From Vibrio hangzhouensis (GTDB taxonomy: Bacteria; Pseudomonadota; Gammaproteobacteria; Enterobacterales; Vibrionaceae): a DNA stretch of 64,000 bases. Positions 49,337 through 59,237 of this stretch are shown piece by piece (the first letter of the stretch is position 1; each line of letters starts with the position of its first letter). Where the stretch lies: the NCBI RefSeq assembly GCF_900107935.1, contig NZ_FNVG01000004.1:124001-188000 (forward strand). The letters run 5' to 3'. The notes beneath the pieces are model-generated. The model was not told the DNA's origin and did not search any database. It saw only the letters and a program-made list of their open reading frames with translations. The position numbers were made by a program, and so were the translations under genes.

Positions 49337-50296
49337 ATGCCAAAAGTCCCCAGCAGTAAGAGACCTCCACTGGCCAAAAATCGCTTTGCAAACCTTGATC
49401 TCAATCTACTCAAAGTATTCAAAGTTTTATTCGAAGAGCAGAACATGAGAAAAGCCGCGGATCGGCTGTTTGTTTCTCAGCCTGCTGTCAGTCAGTCTTT
49501 GCAAAAACTAAGGTTTCAGTTTGACGATCAACTTTTCGTTAAAGTAAAAACTGGACTGGCCCCCACTCCCAAGGCGGAGCAGCTTTCAGAGCAACTGCTG
49601 CCACTGCTTTATGGTGTTGAGAGCGTGGTTAACGCAATGGATGTTTTTGAGCCCAAGGAGCTTGATGAAGAAATCACCATCGCATTGTCTCCCAGTTTTG
49701 TATTCTCTCTTTCAGGCGAAATCTATCGTTTTTTTCAGCAACATGCCCCTAAATTAAAGGTCAAAGTCATTGCATGGAATGAACACACCATACATGGGTT
49801 GGAAAAAGGGGATATTCTGGTTGGCATCAATGCTGAGTTGGCTGACTCATATCCCTCACTGTGCCACGTAAAAGTCAGTGATATCGCTGGCTGCATTCTG
49901 GTCAGAAAAAACCATCCGATTGTGGACTCACCGATCACGGTAGAGAACATGTCTCAATATCCGTTAGCTCGCCTGCTGGTCAGTGATTACAGTAAGTTGA
50001 CAAGTCCAATTGTGAGAATATTTGACAAGCAGGGCTTCAATCTAGAAGTGGGCTTTAGCTCAGAATACCCTCTGGTTCTACTCGATGTCGTAAGACACTC
50101 AGATATGTTTATGGGCGCGAGTAATTGCTTCCCCATTCAGGATTATCCTGAATTAGTCATGCTCAAACCAGACCAGTCTATTCCGGAAACACAGTACTCA
50201 GCTTACTCGTATTTTCATACCAGGTATCAAAATAGTGAGATGATACATTGGCTCAACAATTCCATTTCAAACATTTTCAAAGCAAGCCAGTCATGA
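49337..50296 (+). CDS. LysR-type transcriptional regulator
   Basis: A 319-residue LysR regulator. The helix-turn-helix (LLKVFKVLFEEQNMRKAADRLFVSQPAVSQSLQKLR) begins near residue 23, after an 18-residue basic extension that is longer than usual. The co-inducer domain follows from about 105. No partner gene is divergent and close, so the target cannot be named. It converges on the TetR gene with 4 bases between the stops. Confidence 0.88.
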   Translation: MPKVPSSKRPPLAKNRFANLDLNLLKVFKVLFEEQNMRKAADRLFVSQPAVSQSLQKLRFQFDDQLFVKVKTGLAPTPKAEQLSEQLLPLLYGVESVVNAMDVFEPKELDEEITIALSPSFVFSLSGEIYRFFQQHAPKLKVKVIAWNEHTIHGLEKGDILVGINAELADSYPSLCHVKVSDIAGCILVRKNHPIVDSPITVENMSQYPLARLLVSDYSKLTSPIVRIFDKQGFNLEVGFSSEYPLVLLDVVRHSDMFMGASNCFPIQDYPELVMLKPDQSIPETQYSAYSYFHTRYQNSEMIHWLNNSISNIFKASQS

Positions 50297-50300
50297 ACGC

Positions 50301-50906
50301 TCATTCACTACATTGAGCACTGGTGAGAAACATATCAACACAACATTCGATATACGCTCTTTGTTCATCCGCAGTCTGTTCAATCTGACTTCCTAAAAAA
50401 GCCCAGTAAACAGCCTTTCCATGGAACATCAGCAGTAACTGCATTGCTGCATCTTTAGCTGAACTAACCAAGTGAAGTTGCCCTTGGTCATGTTGGTGCT
50501 GCAAATATTCAGACACTACGGCGACCGTCTTTTCAGGCCCTGATTTTAAGTACGCAGCAGAAATTTGCGGATGGCTGCTCACCTGCGACACGGCATTGCG
50601 ATATGTTTGTAAAACCTGTGGTTCTAGGTGCATGTTCTGAAACCGGATACCAAACTCTATCAGCATGTTCCTTACGGGTACATTCAAATCAAATGCCGAT
50701 TCATCGATAACTCGTTGCTCGCAACGATACTGAATACAGGTTTCAAATAACTGATCTTTGGTTCTGAAATGAGAATACACCGTTTGTTTTGAGACATCTG
50801 CCCGTTTGGCGATTTCGTCCATACTGACCTTATAGCCCCGCTCAGAAAAAAGCGCTCCCGCTGCTTTGAGTATTGTCAGTCTCTTTTGTTCACTTTTCTG
50901 GATCAT
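50301..50906 (-). CDS. TetR/AcrR regulator of the adjacent RND pump
   Basis: About 201 residues. Helix-turn-helix at about 25-50 (VSMDEIAKRADVSKQTVYSHFRTKDQLFE) and a C-terminal domain of AcrR/AefR type. The ATG 50906 has GGAA 7 bases before it; a GTG 6 bases upstream is possible. It is divergent from the RND pair, and a 23-bp palindrome lies between them. It most likely represses the pump and itself until a drug or bile-like ligand binds. Confidence 0.9.
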   Translation of the reverse strand: MIQKSEQKRLTILKAAGALFSERGYKVSMDEIAKRADVSKQTVYSHFRTKDQLFETCIQYRCEQRVIDESAFDLNVPVRNMLIEFGIRFQNMHLEPQVLQTYRNAVSQVSSHPQISAAYLKSGPEKTVAVVSEYLQHQHDQGQLHLVSSAKDAAMQLLLMFHGKAVYWAFLGSQIEQTADEQRAYIECCVDMFLTSAQCSE

Positions 50907-50954
50907 GTTCACATTCCGGCGATTCAGCTATCGAGTAACTAGTTTTTAACACAA

Positions 50955-50977
50955 TCAAACTAGACAGTCTAGTTTGA
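50955..50977. promoter_or_regulatory. TetR operator, 23-bp palindrome
   Basis: TCAAACTAGAC and GTCTAGTTTGA are perfect inverted 11-base arms around one central A. It sits midway between the divergent TetR and RND genes, where a repressor would block both promoters. Confidence 0.8.
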
Positions 50978-51014
50978 TTTCGCTTATTCTATAGCCAATG
51001 GTTAGGTTTTTAGG

Positions 51015-52100
51015 ATGAATGTGGTGCGCAAACGAATATTAACTAATGCATCAATAGCAGCCATATTTTTGGCGCTAACAGGTTGTAAGGAAAGCCGTTT
51101 GGATGAAGCTGCGGTGACTAAACCGCTCACGGTATCGACGACTGAGATTAACTTGAGCCCCTACTACACCGTGAAGCGAGAGTATGTGGGCACGGTAAAA
51201 GCAGGTCAACAGGCCAACCTCGGTTTCGAACTGGCGGGTAAAATCGAATCTCTTCTGGTCGATGTGGGTGATCAGGTAGAAAAAGGGACTCCGCTTATTC
51301 AGCTTGATACTGACTTACTGGTGACGGAAGCAAATCAGCTTCGAGCGCAAACCAACGAAGTCAAAGCTCAACTGAAACTGGTCGATGCCAACTTACAGCG
51401 TCAACAATCTCTGAAAACTAAAGGGTTCAGTGCCGATGCCGAGATCGATGCTCTGACCAGTGAGAAAGGCGTACTACAGGCAAATCTGCTACGGATAAGC
51501 GCGGTACTGAATGCCAACAAGCTGAGACAAGAGAAATCCACTTTGGTTGCTCCATACGCAGGCGTTATTGCCAAACGCCACGTTTCTCTGGGTGATGTAG
51601 TCAATGTCGGGACCCCTACCTTAGAGCTTCTGGCCAGCGAGGGCAAAGAAGCTTTTATCGGTATACCCGCTCATCAACTCTCCAGAGTGACACACCTCAA
51701 AGCTCCTCAGGTTCGTGTTGCTGATCACCGCTATGCTGTCAAACTTCTTAATCCTGGAGCGATGGTCGACACCCAGTCAAGAAGTGTCGGACTACGTTAC
51801 CGCTTCCCCGAAGAAGCCCAGCTGCTTGAGGGACAACTTGCCTATCTGGCATTTGATGAACAGGTCAACGAATCTGGATACTGGGTCCCACTTACCGCGC
51901 TGATCGACGGGCTAAGGGGCGTCTGGAATGTCTATATTATTGACACCAACAACATCGTTGAACGACGAACCGTCAATGTGCTTTATGCGGACAGTCAAAG
52001 GGCTTTTGTTAATGGTGCCATTCAAGATGGCGAATCCATCATCTCAAGCGGACTCCACCGAGTCGTTCCTGGGCAAAACGTACTCGTTGCAGGTAAATAG
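51015..52100 (+). CDS. RND efflux periplasmic adaptor, lipoprotein
   Basis: A 361-residue membrane-fusion protein. The signal ends in the lipobox LTGCKES (Cys 24). A lipoyl half motif (AGQQANLGFELAGKIESLLVDVGDQVEKGTPLIQLD) precedes a helical hairpin (ANQLRAQTNEVKAQLKLVDANLQRQQ), and the second half (STLVAPYAGVIAKRHVSLGDVVNVG) follows, then a beta-barrel. It bridges the RND pump and an outer-membrane channel. The pump gene begins 8 bases later. No channel gene is in the window. Confidence 0.93.
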   Translation: MNVVRKRILTNASIAAIFLALTGCKESRLDEAAVTKPLTVSTTEINLSPYYTVKREYVGTVKAGQQANLGFELAGKIESLLVDVGDQVEKGTPLIQLDTDLLVTEANQLRAQTNEVKAQLKLVDANLQRQQSLKTKGFSADAEIDALTSEKGVLQANLLRISAVLNANKLRQEKSTLVAPYAGVIAKRHVSLGDVVNVGTPTLELLASEGKEAFIGIPAHQLSRVTHLKAPQVRVADHRYAVKLLNPGAMVDTQSRSVGLRYRFPEEAQLLEGQLAYLAFDEQVNESGYWVPLTALIDGLRGVWNVYIIDTNNIVERRTVNVLYADSQRAFVNGAIQDGESIISSGLHRVVPGQNVLVAGK

Positions 52101-52108
52101 GCAGCCAG

Positions 52109-55100
52109 ATGAAAGTGATTCACACCATTACCAATACCCGGCTTCTGGTACTCATGACCGCTCTGCTAATCGTCAGCGGACTCGCGGCATTTTCTTCACT
52201 ACCCAGAGCGGAAGATCCGATTATCAGTAACCGCTTTGCCAATGTCACGACCAGCTTTCCCGGAGCCAGTGCCGAACGGGTCGAAACCTTAGTGACTGAA
52301 GTCGTCGAAAATAAACTGCGCGAGCTCAGTGAAGTTAAACTGCTCACGTCAACCTCACGACCCGGAGTTTCCATCGTCACCATTGAGCTGATGGATGACA
52401 TTACTGAACCGGATCCCATCTGGTCAAAAGCTCGCGATAAGCTGTCAGACCTCATTCCGGTTTTACCCTCGGGTACGGCCTCACCAGATTTAGACAGCGA
52501 CCATACCTACGCTTTCACCGTAATCACTTCTCTTACCTGGAACGGCCCCGGCGAAGCCGACATCCTGACATTAGGCCGCTACGCAAAAGAACTGGCGAAA
52601 AGAATGCGTACCCTTTCAGGAACTGAGTTTGTCGACGAATACGGAATGCCGGAAGAAGAAATTCAGGTCAACTTGCGCACCACTGATACCGCTGCGTTCG
52701 GGCGCTCTAGTCTCAACATTGGGGACAGTTTGAGCGGTGCTGATGCAAAAAACTCAGCGGGTCAGCTCGTCAACCGCTTTTCTCGATTCGGATTGGAAAT
52801 CGAGTCAGAACTGGATTCTATAGAGCGTATCAAGCAGGTACCATTAGCCGCTGATAATAATGGCCATATCATCCGTTTGGAAGACATCGCCAACGTAGTA
52901 AGAAGTCCGAAGACACCTCAAAGTGAAATGGCGATTATAGACGGCTCTCCAGGTGTCATTGTCGCCGCACGTATGGTGCCAAACCTTCGGGTTGATCAAT
53001 GGACCGCTAGGGCTGTGACGGTTATCGAGCGGTTTGAGAGAGACCTGCCAAGCAATATTAAAGTCAGTATCCTGTTCGACCAACAAGGCTACACCACCAC
53101 CCGACTCTCTGAACTAGGGAAAAGCCTGCTGATTGGTTTTACACTGATTCTTATCGTGCTGTTTGTCACTTTAGGTGTCAGAGCCGCGATTTTGGTCGCG
53201 ATTTCATTGCCGCTGACTTCCATGTTTACCCTGGCAATGATGAAGATGACGGGGATCCCTATTAACCAAATGTCGGTGACCGGGCTCATCGTGGCTCTGG
53301 GTATCATGGTGGACAACGCTGTGGTGATGGTGGACACCATTCAAAGCTATCGCCTTAAAGGACAAGCACGCCTGGAAGCGACATTCAACGCCTTGTCCCA
53401 CCTATGGGTTCCCTTGCTGGGCTCCACATTGACGACTATTCTCGCGTTCGCTCCTATCATACTCATGCCAGGTGCAACGGGTGAGTTTGTCGGCGCTATT
53501 GCTATAACGGTCTCATTCTCACTGATTGGTTCTTACTTGTTATCGCACACCGTCATCGCCGGCTTTGCGACTAAGATTCTCCCAAGCCATACCTCAGGAG
53601 ACCACTGGTACAATACAGGCTTGCGCATTCCATTGATAACGGCTGGGTTTGCTCGTTCGGTACGTTGGGCGATCAAGCACCCTTCACTATCACTGGCTCT
53701 CGTATTAGCGGTACCAGTTACCGGTTATTGGAGCATGTCTCAGCTCACCGAACAATTCTTCCCGCCTTCCGACCGTGACATGTTCGAAGTACAGGTTTTT
53801 CTGCCTCCTCAGGCCAGTATCTACGCGACCCGCGCATCAGCTAGCAAGGTCGACGGCGTTATTCGTTCTTATCAGGGTGTCGAGCGTGTTGATTGGTTAG
53901 TGGGAGCAAACTTTCCGTCGTTTTACTACAACTTACAGGCAACCCAGAACAACGCGCCCTATTTTGCTCAAGCTATGGTAAAAATGGAATCTTTTCAGCA
54001 TGCCAATGACATCATTCCTGATCTGCAGGACACGCTGAACAGACAAATCCCTTCTGCCCAGATACTGGTTCGGAAGTTGGAACAAGGTCCTCCATTTAAA
54101 GCACCCATCGAGTTAAGAGTCTATGGTGAGAATCTGGATGTGCTTAAATCCATAGGTGAAGATATTCGTCTGATACTCGCCAACACCTCTCATGTCACCC
54201 ATACAAGAGAAACATTACAACCGGGTACACCAAAGGTGTGGCTGAAAGTAGATGAAGACACAGCCAAACTCAATGGTATTAGCCTTAATCAATTTGCCAA
54301 CCTGCTACAAGCCACTCTCGTTGGTCGAGAAACCGGTTCTGTCACAGAGGGCAGTGAATCAATCCCCATTCGTGTTCGGGTCGCCAATGAAGAACGGGAG
54401 AACCTGTCACATCTCGGTAATCTGCGCCTGCCTATTCGCTCTGAGGTATACACCACTGGCGTCAGCGTATCCACATTAGCCGATCTGGAACTCACAACCA
54501 GTCGGGGCGCCATCACGCGACGCAATGGTGAGAGAGTCAATACTATCGAAGGCTATATTCAGGCTGGTGTACTCCCTCAAACAGTGTTAAACGAGTTCAA
54601 GCAACGACTGGAAAAATATACGCTACCAGCCGGATACCATATTGACTTTGGTGGCGAATCAGCTGAGCGAGACCGTTCCGTTAACCAACTGATATCCAAC
54701 ATCTCCGTTGTCATCGTTCTGATGATTCTGGTGGTCGTCATGTCCTTTAATTCGTTCCGCCTTAGTACCATCATCTTTATGGTCGCAGGACTAGCAGGTG
54801 GATTAGGGCTGTTGTCGGTCTGGATTTTCAATTATCCCTTTGGGTTTACCGTTATTATTGCCATGTTAGGCATCATGGGGCTGGCGATTAACGCCGCGAT
54901 TGTGATTCTGGCAGAACTAAGGCTCGACAACAAAGCGGCAGCCGGTGACATCGACGCTTCCGTAGATGCTGTAATGTCCTGTACTCGGCATATCACATCG
55001 ACAACAGTCACTACCGTTGGCGGCTTTTTACCTCTCATTATTGCCGGTGGGGGATTTTGGCCTCCGTTTGCAGTTGCCATCGCCGGAGGCACTGTACTTA

Positions 55101-55195
55101 CCACCCTTTTATCGTTTTACTTTGTTCCCGTTGTCTTCAGAATGATGGTACGCCGTAATCCTATTTTGAAGTCTAAAGCACACGTCCCTTCTTAG
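52109..55195 (+). CDS. RND family efflux transporter permease
   Basis: A 1028-residue resistance-nodulation-division transporter with the usual twelve helices and two large periplasmic loops. TM4 reads LIVALGIMVDNAVVMVDTI, with a single Asp and Asn where AcrB has the Asp pair; this DN form is common in one RND subgroup. NSFRLSTIIFMVAGLAGGLG and AINAAIVILAEL belong to the second half. It exports drugs or other toxic compounds with the adaptor encoded before it, under the TetR repressor. A terminator follows. Confidence 0.94.
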   Translation: MKVIHTITNTRLLVLMTALLIVSGLAAFSSLPRAEDPIISNRFANVTTSFPGASAERVETLVTEVVENKLRELSEVKLLTSTSRPGVSIVTIELMDDITEPDPIWSKARDKLSDLIPVLPSGTASPDLDSDHTYAFTVITSLTWNGPGEADILTLGRYAKELAKRMRTLSGTEFVDEYGMPEEEIQVNLRTTDTAAFGRSSLNIGDSLSGADAKNSAGQLVNRFSRFGLEIESELDSIERIKQVPLAADNNGHIIRLEDIANVVRSPKTPQSEMAIIDGSPGVIVAARMVPNLRVDQWTARAVTVIERFERDLPSNIKVSILFDQQGYTTTRLSELGKSLLIGFTLILIVLFVTLGVRAAILVAISLPLTSMFTLAMMKMTGIPINQMSVTGLIVALGIMVDNAVVMVDTIQSYRLKGQARLEATFNALSHLWVPLLGSTLTTILAFAPIILMPGATGEFVGAIAITVSFSLIGSYLLSHTVIAGFATKILPSHTSGDHWYNTGLRIPLITAGFARSVRWAIKHPSLSLALVLAVPVTGYWSMSQLTEQFFPPSDRDMFEVQVFLPPQASIYATRASASKVDGVIRSYQGVERVDWLVGANFPSFYYNLQATQNNAPYFAQAMVKMESFQHANDIIPDLQDTLNRQIPSAQILVRKLEQGPPFKAPIELRVYGENLDVLKSIGEDIRLILANTSHVTHTRETLQPGTPKVWLKVDEDTAKLNGISLNQFANLLQATLVGRETGSVTEGSESIPIRVRVANEERENLSHLGNLRLPIRSEVYTTGVSVSTLADLELTTSRGAITRRNGERVNTIEGYIQAGVLPQTVLNEFKQRLEKYTLPAGYHIDFGGESAERDRSVNQLISNISVVIVLMILVVVMSFNSFRLSTIIFMVAGLAGGLGLLSVWIFNYPFGFTVIIAMLGIMGLAINAAIVILAELRLDNKAAAGDIDASVDAVMSCTRHITSTTVTTVGGFLPLIIAGGGFWPPFAVAIAGGTVLTTLLSFYFVPVVFRMMVRRNPILKSKAHVPS

Positions 55196-55233
55196 TTAGT
55201 AGTGAATAAACTAAGACAATAATTCTTTCCAAT

Positions 55234-55257
55234 AAGGGTCCCTCGGGGCCCTTTTTC
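55234..55257 (+). terminator. Terminator after the RND operon
   Basis: AAGGGTCC (55234-55241) pairs with GGGCCCTT (55246-55253), one G-U pair, with a 4-base loop and a T-run. Confidence 0.8.
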
Positions 55258-55425
55258 AAAAGTTTCGATTCGAGCTTAACATAACAATTTCTCACCCGAA
55301 TGATTAGAAAATGTCGTGTGTTATATGCACACATTGGCACCAGAGATCAAAATGTAACAAAACTTGTCTGGTAATATCAGGGCGGATTATTAAACCACTT
55401 CCTGATAAAAAATAAGGATAAAGTT

Positions 55426-56910
55426 ATGTGGAATAAATTAAACAAGTCCATGATGTTCTGTCAAATGATGTTTGGACTTTCGTTTTATGGTGTCATGGTG
55501 ATTCTCACGAGGTTTTTTCTTGAGAATCTCGACTATAGTGAAGCGGACACTATGATGGTTGTTGGTGCGTTCTCATCAATTGGTCCCCTGTTTGCGATTG
55601 CCGGTGGCTTTATTGCTGATAAGTTTCTGGGCGCGTACCGTTCATTAACGATTGCCTACTTCGGCTTTACCTGTGGTTATGTGTTATTGGTGTTAGGCGC
55701 TTCCACCGTCAACATTCCCCTTAGCCTTGCTGGTATCGCTTTAGCGAGTTATGGACGTGGTTTGATGTCACCTTCTTACCCAAGCCTTTACAAGCGCACG
55801 TTCAAAAGCCAGGAAGACTTCGAGAATGGCTATCCAGTGAACTACTCCGTCAACAACATTGGCGCTCTGCTTGGTCAGTACTTATTCCCAATGTTCGTAC
55901 TGGTCATCGGTTTCTATGGCAGCTTCATGCTGTCGGGCATTCTTGCCTTCGCGGCGCTGTTTACTCTGATGACCTTCCGTAAAAACCTTCAGGAAGTTGG
56001 AGCTGACATCGACCAAGCTCCAGTATCACAGGCTAACTGGATTAAGTTTGCCATCACCTCAGTTGCTATGGTCGCCATGGTGTTCTTTATGTTTTCTAAT
56101 ATGGACATTGGTAAGAACGTGGTATACGCGATTGGTCTGACAGCCATTGGCTACTTTATTTCACTTATGTTTAAGGCGGAAAAAGCCGACGCACTGCGTA
56201 TGGGCACCATCATTATCGTTACCGTTCTCACTACCGCATTCTTTGTGTACTACGGTCAGATGATGACGTCCATGACTATGGTGACCATCAATACGATGCG
56301 TGGCGATCTGTTCGGCTTGATCCCTATTGCGCCAGAGGCCTCCATGTCAATGAACCCTCTTTGGTGTATCGTGGCAGGTCCGGTCATCGCTGCAACATTC
56401 TCTAATCTGGAAAAGCGCAATATTCACTTTACTACGGCAACAAAAATCGGCTTCTCTTTCATCTTGACTGCCATTGCATTTGGTATTTTGGCATTTGCGG
56501 TGAAGAACATTGGAGAAAATGTCGTTATTCGTCCCGAAGTGTTCCTGGTAATCCACTTCTTCCAGGCATTTGCGGAAGTAATTGTTGGTTCTCTGGTCGT
56601 GGCATTTATCTTGTCTGTCGCTCCAAAACACATTGAGAATTTCTCTGTCAGTTTGTTCTCAGTGGCCATTGCACTATCGGGGATTGTAGGTGCCGTGTTC
56701 TCAACCTCTATCGCTGCGGAGAAAGGTCAGGAAATCACTCAGGAATTTGTTCAGACCGTATACGGCGACTACTTTGGACTGCTGACAATGCTGGCTGTTG
56801 TCATGGTTCTGGTGGCATTTATGGCCTCGATTGCCATTCGCAAAATGTTGGCAACCGCAGATAAGCATCAGCCTCAGCAAGACATTGAGTTGACCGAAGC
56901 GGAAAGCTAA
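55426..56910 (+). CDS. POT/PTR-like MFS transporter lacking the ExxER motif
   Basis: A 494-residue membrane protein with about 14 helices. The motif IAGGFIADKFLGAYRSLTIAY matches the second conserved block of proton-dependent oligopeptide transporters (DtpA: GGWLGDKVLGTKR). In the first helix, where DtpA has ELWERFGYYG, this protein reads QMMFGLSFYG, so both Glu and the Arg of ExxER are lost. ExxER is needed for proton coupling in known POTs. The protein may carry something else or work differently. An AAGGAT site precedes the ATG, a hairpin terminator follows, and no neighbours suggest the substrate. Confidence 0.75.
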   Translation: MWNKLNKSMMFCQMMFGLSFYGVMVILTRFFLENLDYSEADTMMVVGAFSSIGPLFAIAGGFIADKFLGAYRSLTIAYFGFTCGYVLLVLGASTVNIPLSLAGIALASYGRGLMSPSYPSLYKRTFKSQEDFENGYPVNYSVNNIGALLGQYLFPMFVLVIGFYGSFMLSGILAFAALFTLMTFRKNLQEVGADIDQAPVSQANWIKFAITSVAMVAMVFFMFSNMDIGKNVVYAIGLTAIGYFISLMFKAEKADALRMGTIIIVTVLTTAFFVYYGQMMTSMTMVTINTMRGDLFGLIPIAPEASMSMNPLWCIVAGPVIAATFSNLEKRNIHFTTATKIGFSFILTAIAFGILAFAVKNIGENVVIRPEVFLVIHFFQAFAEVIVGSLVVAFILSVAPKHIENFSVSLFSVAIALSGIVGAVFSTSIAAEKGQEITQEFVQTVYGDYFGLLTMLAVVMVLVAFMASIAIRKMLATADKHQPQQDIELTEAES

Positions 56911-56936
56911 TTACCTGACTTAATTCATATACAAAT

Positions 56937-56984
56937 AAAGCCTCACTGGCTTCATGTCGAACCGACATGGGTCAGTGAGCCTTT
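56937..56984 (+). terminator. Long hairpin after the POT-like gene
   Basis: CATGTCG and CGACATG form the perfect inner stem around AAC; CTCACTG and CAGTGAG form an outer stem; TTTA follows. Confidence 0.65.
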
Positions 56985-57028
56985 AGCAAATTTGAGTTAG
57001 GAAACCGTACCGTTCTCCGATGCCTCAT

Positions 57029-59092
57029 CTAAGATGGATCTGATATCCCACGCTGTTGCGTCAGCCATTCAATCTGTTCAGCAGTAAGCGGTTTACTGAA
57101 CACATACCCCTGCCCATAATGACAACCATGAGAGTTCAAATATTCGACTTGCTGTATGCTTTCAACCCCCTCAGCCACGATCGTCAACGATAACGTTTCT
57201 CCTAACGCGATAATAGCCTGAACGATCGCGTTACTGTCTCGCTGCTCAGGAACATCACAGATAAATGAGCGGTCTATTTTCAGCTTACTGATGGGTAATC
57301 CTTTCAGATAAGCAAGCGAAGAATAGCCAGTACCAAAATCATCCAGTGATATCTCAATACCAAGTCTTCTGAGTTGATCAAGTCTCTCAACCGCTTGGTC
57401 TCGGTCGGTCAATAGAAAACTCTCCGTAATTTCAATATCAAGACACTCTGCAGGCAAGCGAGACTCCCGCAAGATCCTGATTAATTGCGGCACAAAGTCA
57501 CGACGTTGTAACTGAAGAGCCGATACATTCACCGCCATTTTGCCAAAATCCACCCCCTTATCCAGCCAGGCACGTCCTTGTCGGCATGCCTCTGTTAACG
57601 CCCAGGTGCCGATTCGATGAATCAGACCCGTCTTCTCTGCGATGGGGATAAACTGGTCTGGCGGGATCAAGCCTAACTCAGGGTGATTCCAACGCAGTAA
57701 TGCCTCGACACCTAGCAGCGACTGATTGTCAAGTTTGTACTGCGGTTGGTAAACGAGGGAAAGCTGTCTCTTTTCCAATGCATCGTGTAATGCTGACTGC
57801 ACTTTTACGTGTACCACAGAGCTGTATGTAAGATCCGGCGAGTAAAAAGCATAGCCATTGCGACCTTTTTTCTTAGCAAGGTACATGGCAGTATCGGCAT
57901 TCTTAAGCAGGGTTTCACTGTCCTTACCATCCTGCGGATAAAGCGCAACTCCAATACTGGCGGATACTCGTAACGAATCATGAGTATCCAGATTGAAAGG
58001 CATGTTGAACACGCTCAATGTCTCATCAACAGTGTCAAGCAACTGAGCTTCACTTTCATAGCCGGAGACAATAATAACAAATTCATCCCCGCCGATGCGC
58101 CCAATGCTGGCACGGTGGTTAAGCACTTTGGTCAGTCGAGTTGCCACCTGGGTAAGCAGTCTGTCACCATACAAGTGACCTTTACTGTCATTGATATGTT
58201 TAAAGTGATCAAGATCCAAAAACAGCGTCGCAAACTGTTCATTATGTCGTTGTCCAGACTCGATACTCTGTTCAAGCAGGCTGGATAAGTGTGCTCGGTT
58301 GGGTAAGTTGGTCAGCGGATCAAAAAACGCCATCCGTCTTAGCTTTTCTTCATGAGCTTTCTGATTCGAAATGTCCTCAAATACACAGATATAGTGAAGC
58401 AGGTCATCATTATCATCAGTGATAGCACTGATCGTGGCTATTTGTGGATAGACGCTACCATCTTTTTTGCGGTTGATGAACTCGCCTTTCCACTGGCCTT
58501 TATCTGCCAATTGTTGCCATAATTCTTGATAAAAGGCGGGCTCATGGTGCCCAGAATGAAGAAATCTGGGATTCTTACCGAGCACTTCCGATGCTGGATA
58601 TCCTGTCACGTCGGTAAACGCATTATTGACGTCCATGATACGGGCATGCTTATCGGTGATCATCATCCCTTCCTGGAAATTATTAAAGATCTCCGAGGTA
58701 ATCGCTAACCGGGTTTCTACCTGTTTTCTTCGCGTCACATTGCGGGTCATCCCCAGAATACCAAACAATTCTCCATGTTGATCAAACATCGGTGATTTAA
58801 TGGTTTCAAGCCACACCTCATTTCCATACTCGTCATGGGCTGCGCATTCTTCAACGGTCGTCTGGTGCCCCTGCTCCACAACCAAATCGTCAGCTCGTTT
58901 AAAGTAGTTGGCACGCTGCTCAGGAAACAGGTCAAAATCGGTTCGACCACATACCTGCTCACGGGACATATTCCACGCTTTTTCTACACTCTTGTTGATG
59001 GCAACGTAGTTACCCTGGGTATCCTTTACCCAGGTATGGTCTTCCAGAGAATCGATAAACAACTGCAAACTGGGAAGGTCTTTTGGAAACAT
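57029..59092 (-). CDS. PAS-PAS-GGDEF-EAL cyclic-di-GMP enzyme
   Basis: A 687-residue cytoplasmic protein with no membrane helix. Two PAS domains come first (about 10-120 and 135-245, with VFEDISNQK at the end of the second). The diguanylate cyclase domain follows (about 252-418, GGDEF at 334-338, intact). The phosphodiesterase domain ends it (about 430-680, EAL at 463-465, with DDFGTGYSSLAYLKGLP and KIDRSFI). Both active sites look complete. The usual RxxD inhibitory site is not found before GGDEF. The first PAS could sense redox or a ligand. The weak ribosome site leaves the start less sure. Confidence 0.93.
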   Translation of the reverse strand: MFPKDLPSLQLFIDSLEDHTWVKDTQGNYVAINKSVEKAWNMSREQVCGRTDFDLFPEQRANYFKRADDLVVEQGHQTTVEECAAHDEYGNEVWLETIKSPMFDQHGELFGILGMTRNVTRRKQVETRLAITSEIFNNFQEGMMITDKHARIMDVNNAFTDVTGYPASEVLGKNPRFLHSGHHEPAFYQELWQQLADKGQWKGEFINRKKDGSVYPQIATISAITDDNDDLLHYICVFEDISNQKAHEEKLRRMAFFDPLTNLPNRAHLSSLLEQSIESGQRHNEQFATLFLDLDHFKHINDSKGHLYGDRLLTQVATRLTKVLNHRASIGRIGGDEFVIIVSGYESEAQLLDTVDETLSVFNMPFNLDTHDSLRVSASIGVALYPQDGKDSETLLKNADTAMYLAKKKGRNGYAFYSPDLTYSSVVHVKVQSALHDALEKRQLSLVYQPQYKLDNQSLLGVEALLRWNHPELGLIPPDQFIPIAEKTGLIHRIGTWALTEACRQGRAWLDKGVDFGKMAVNVSALQLQRRDFVPQLIRILRESRLPAECLDIEITESFLLTDRDQAVERLDQLRRLGIEISLDDFGTGYSSLAYLKGLPISKLKIDRSFICDVPEQRDSNAIVQAIIALGETLSLTIVAEGVESIQQVEYLNSHGCHYGQGYVFSKPLTAEQIEWLTQQRGISDPS

Positions 59093-59237
59093 GGTGATGT
59101 GACTCGAAATAATTCGTATAGAAATGCCAAATCAATGGCGCTTTGATATATCGTACTAGATACGAGCCCAGTTTTATAGCAAACAGATGTTTTAATGAAC
59201 AGAAAATGCGCAATTGTTAAATCTATCAACGCACATT

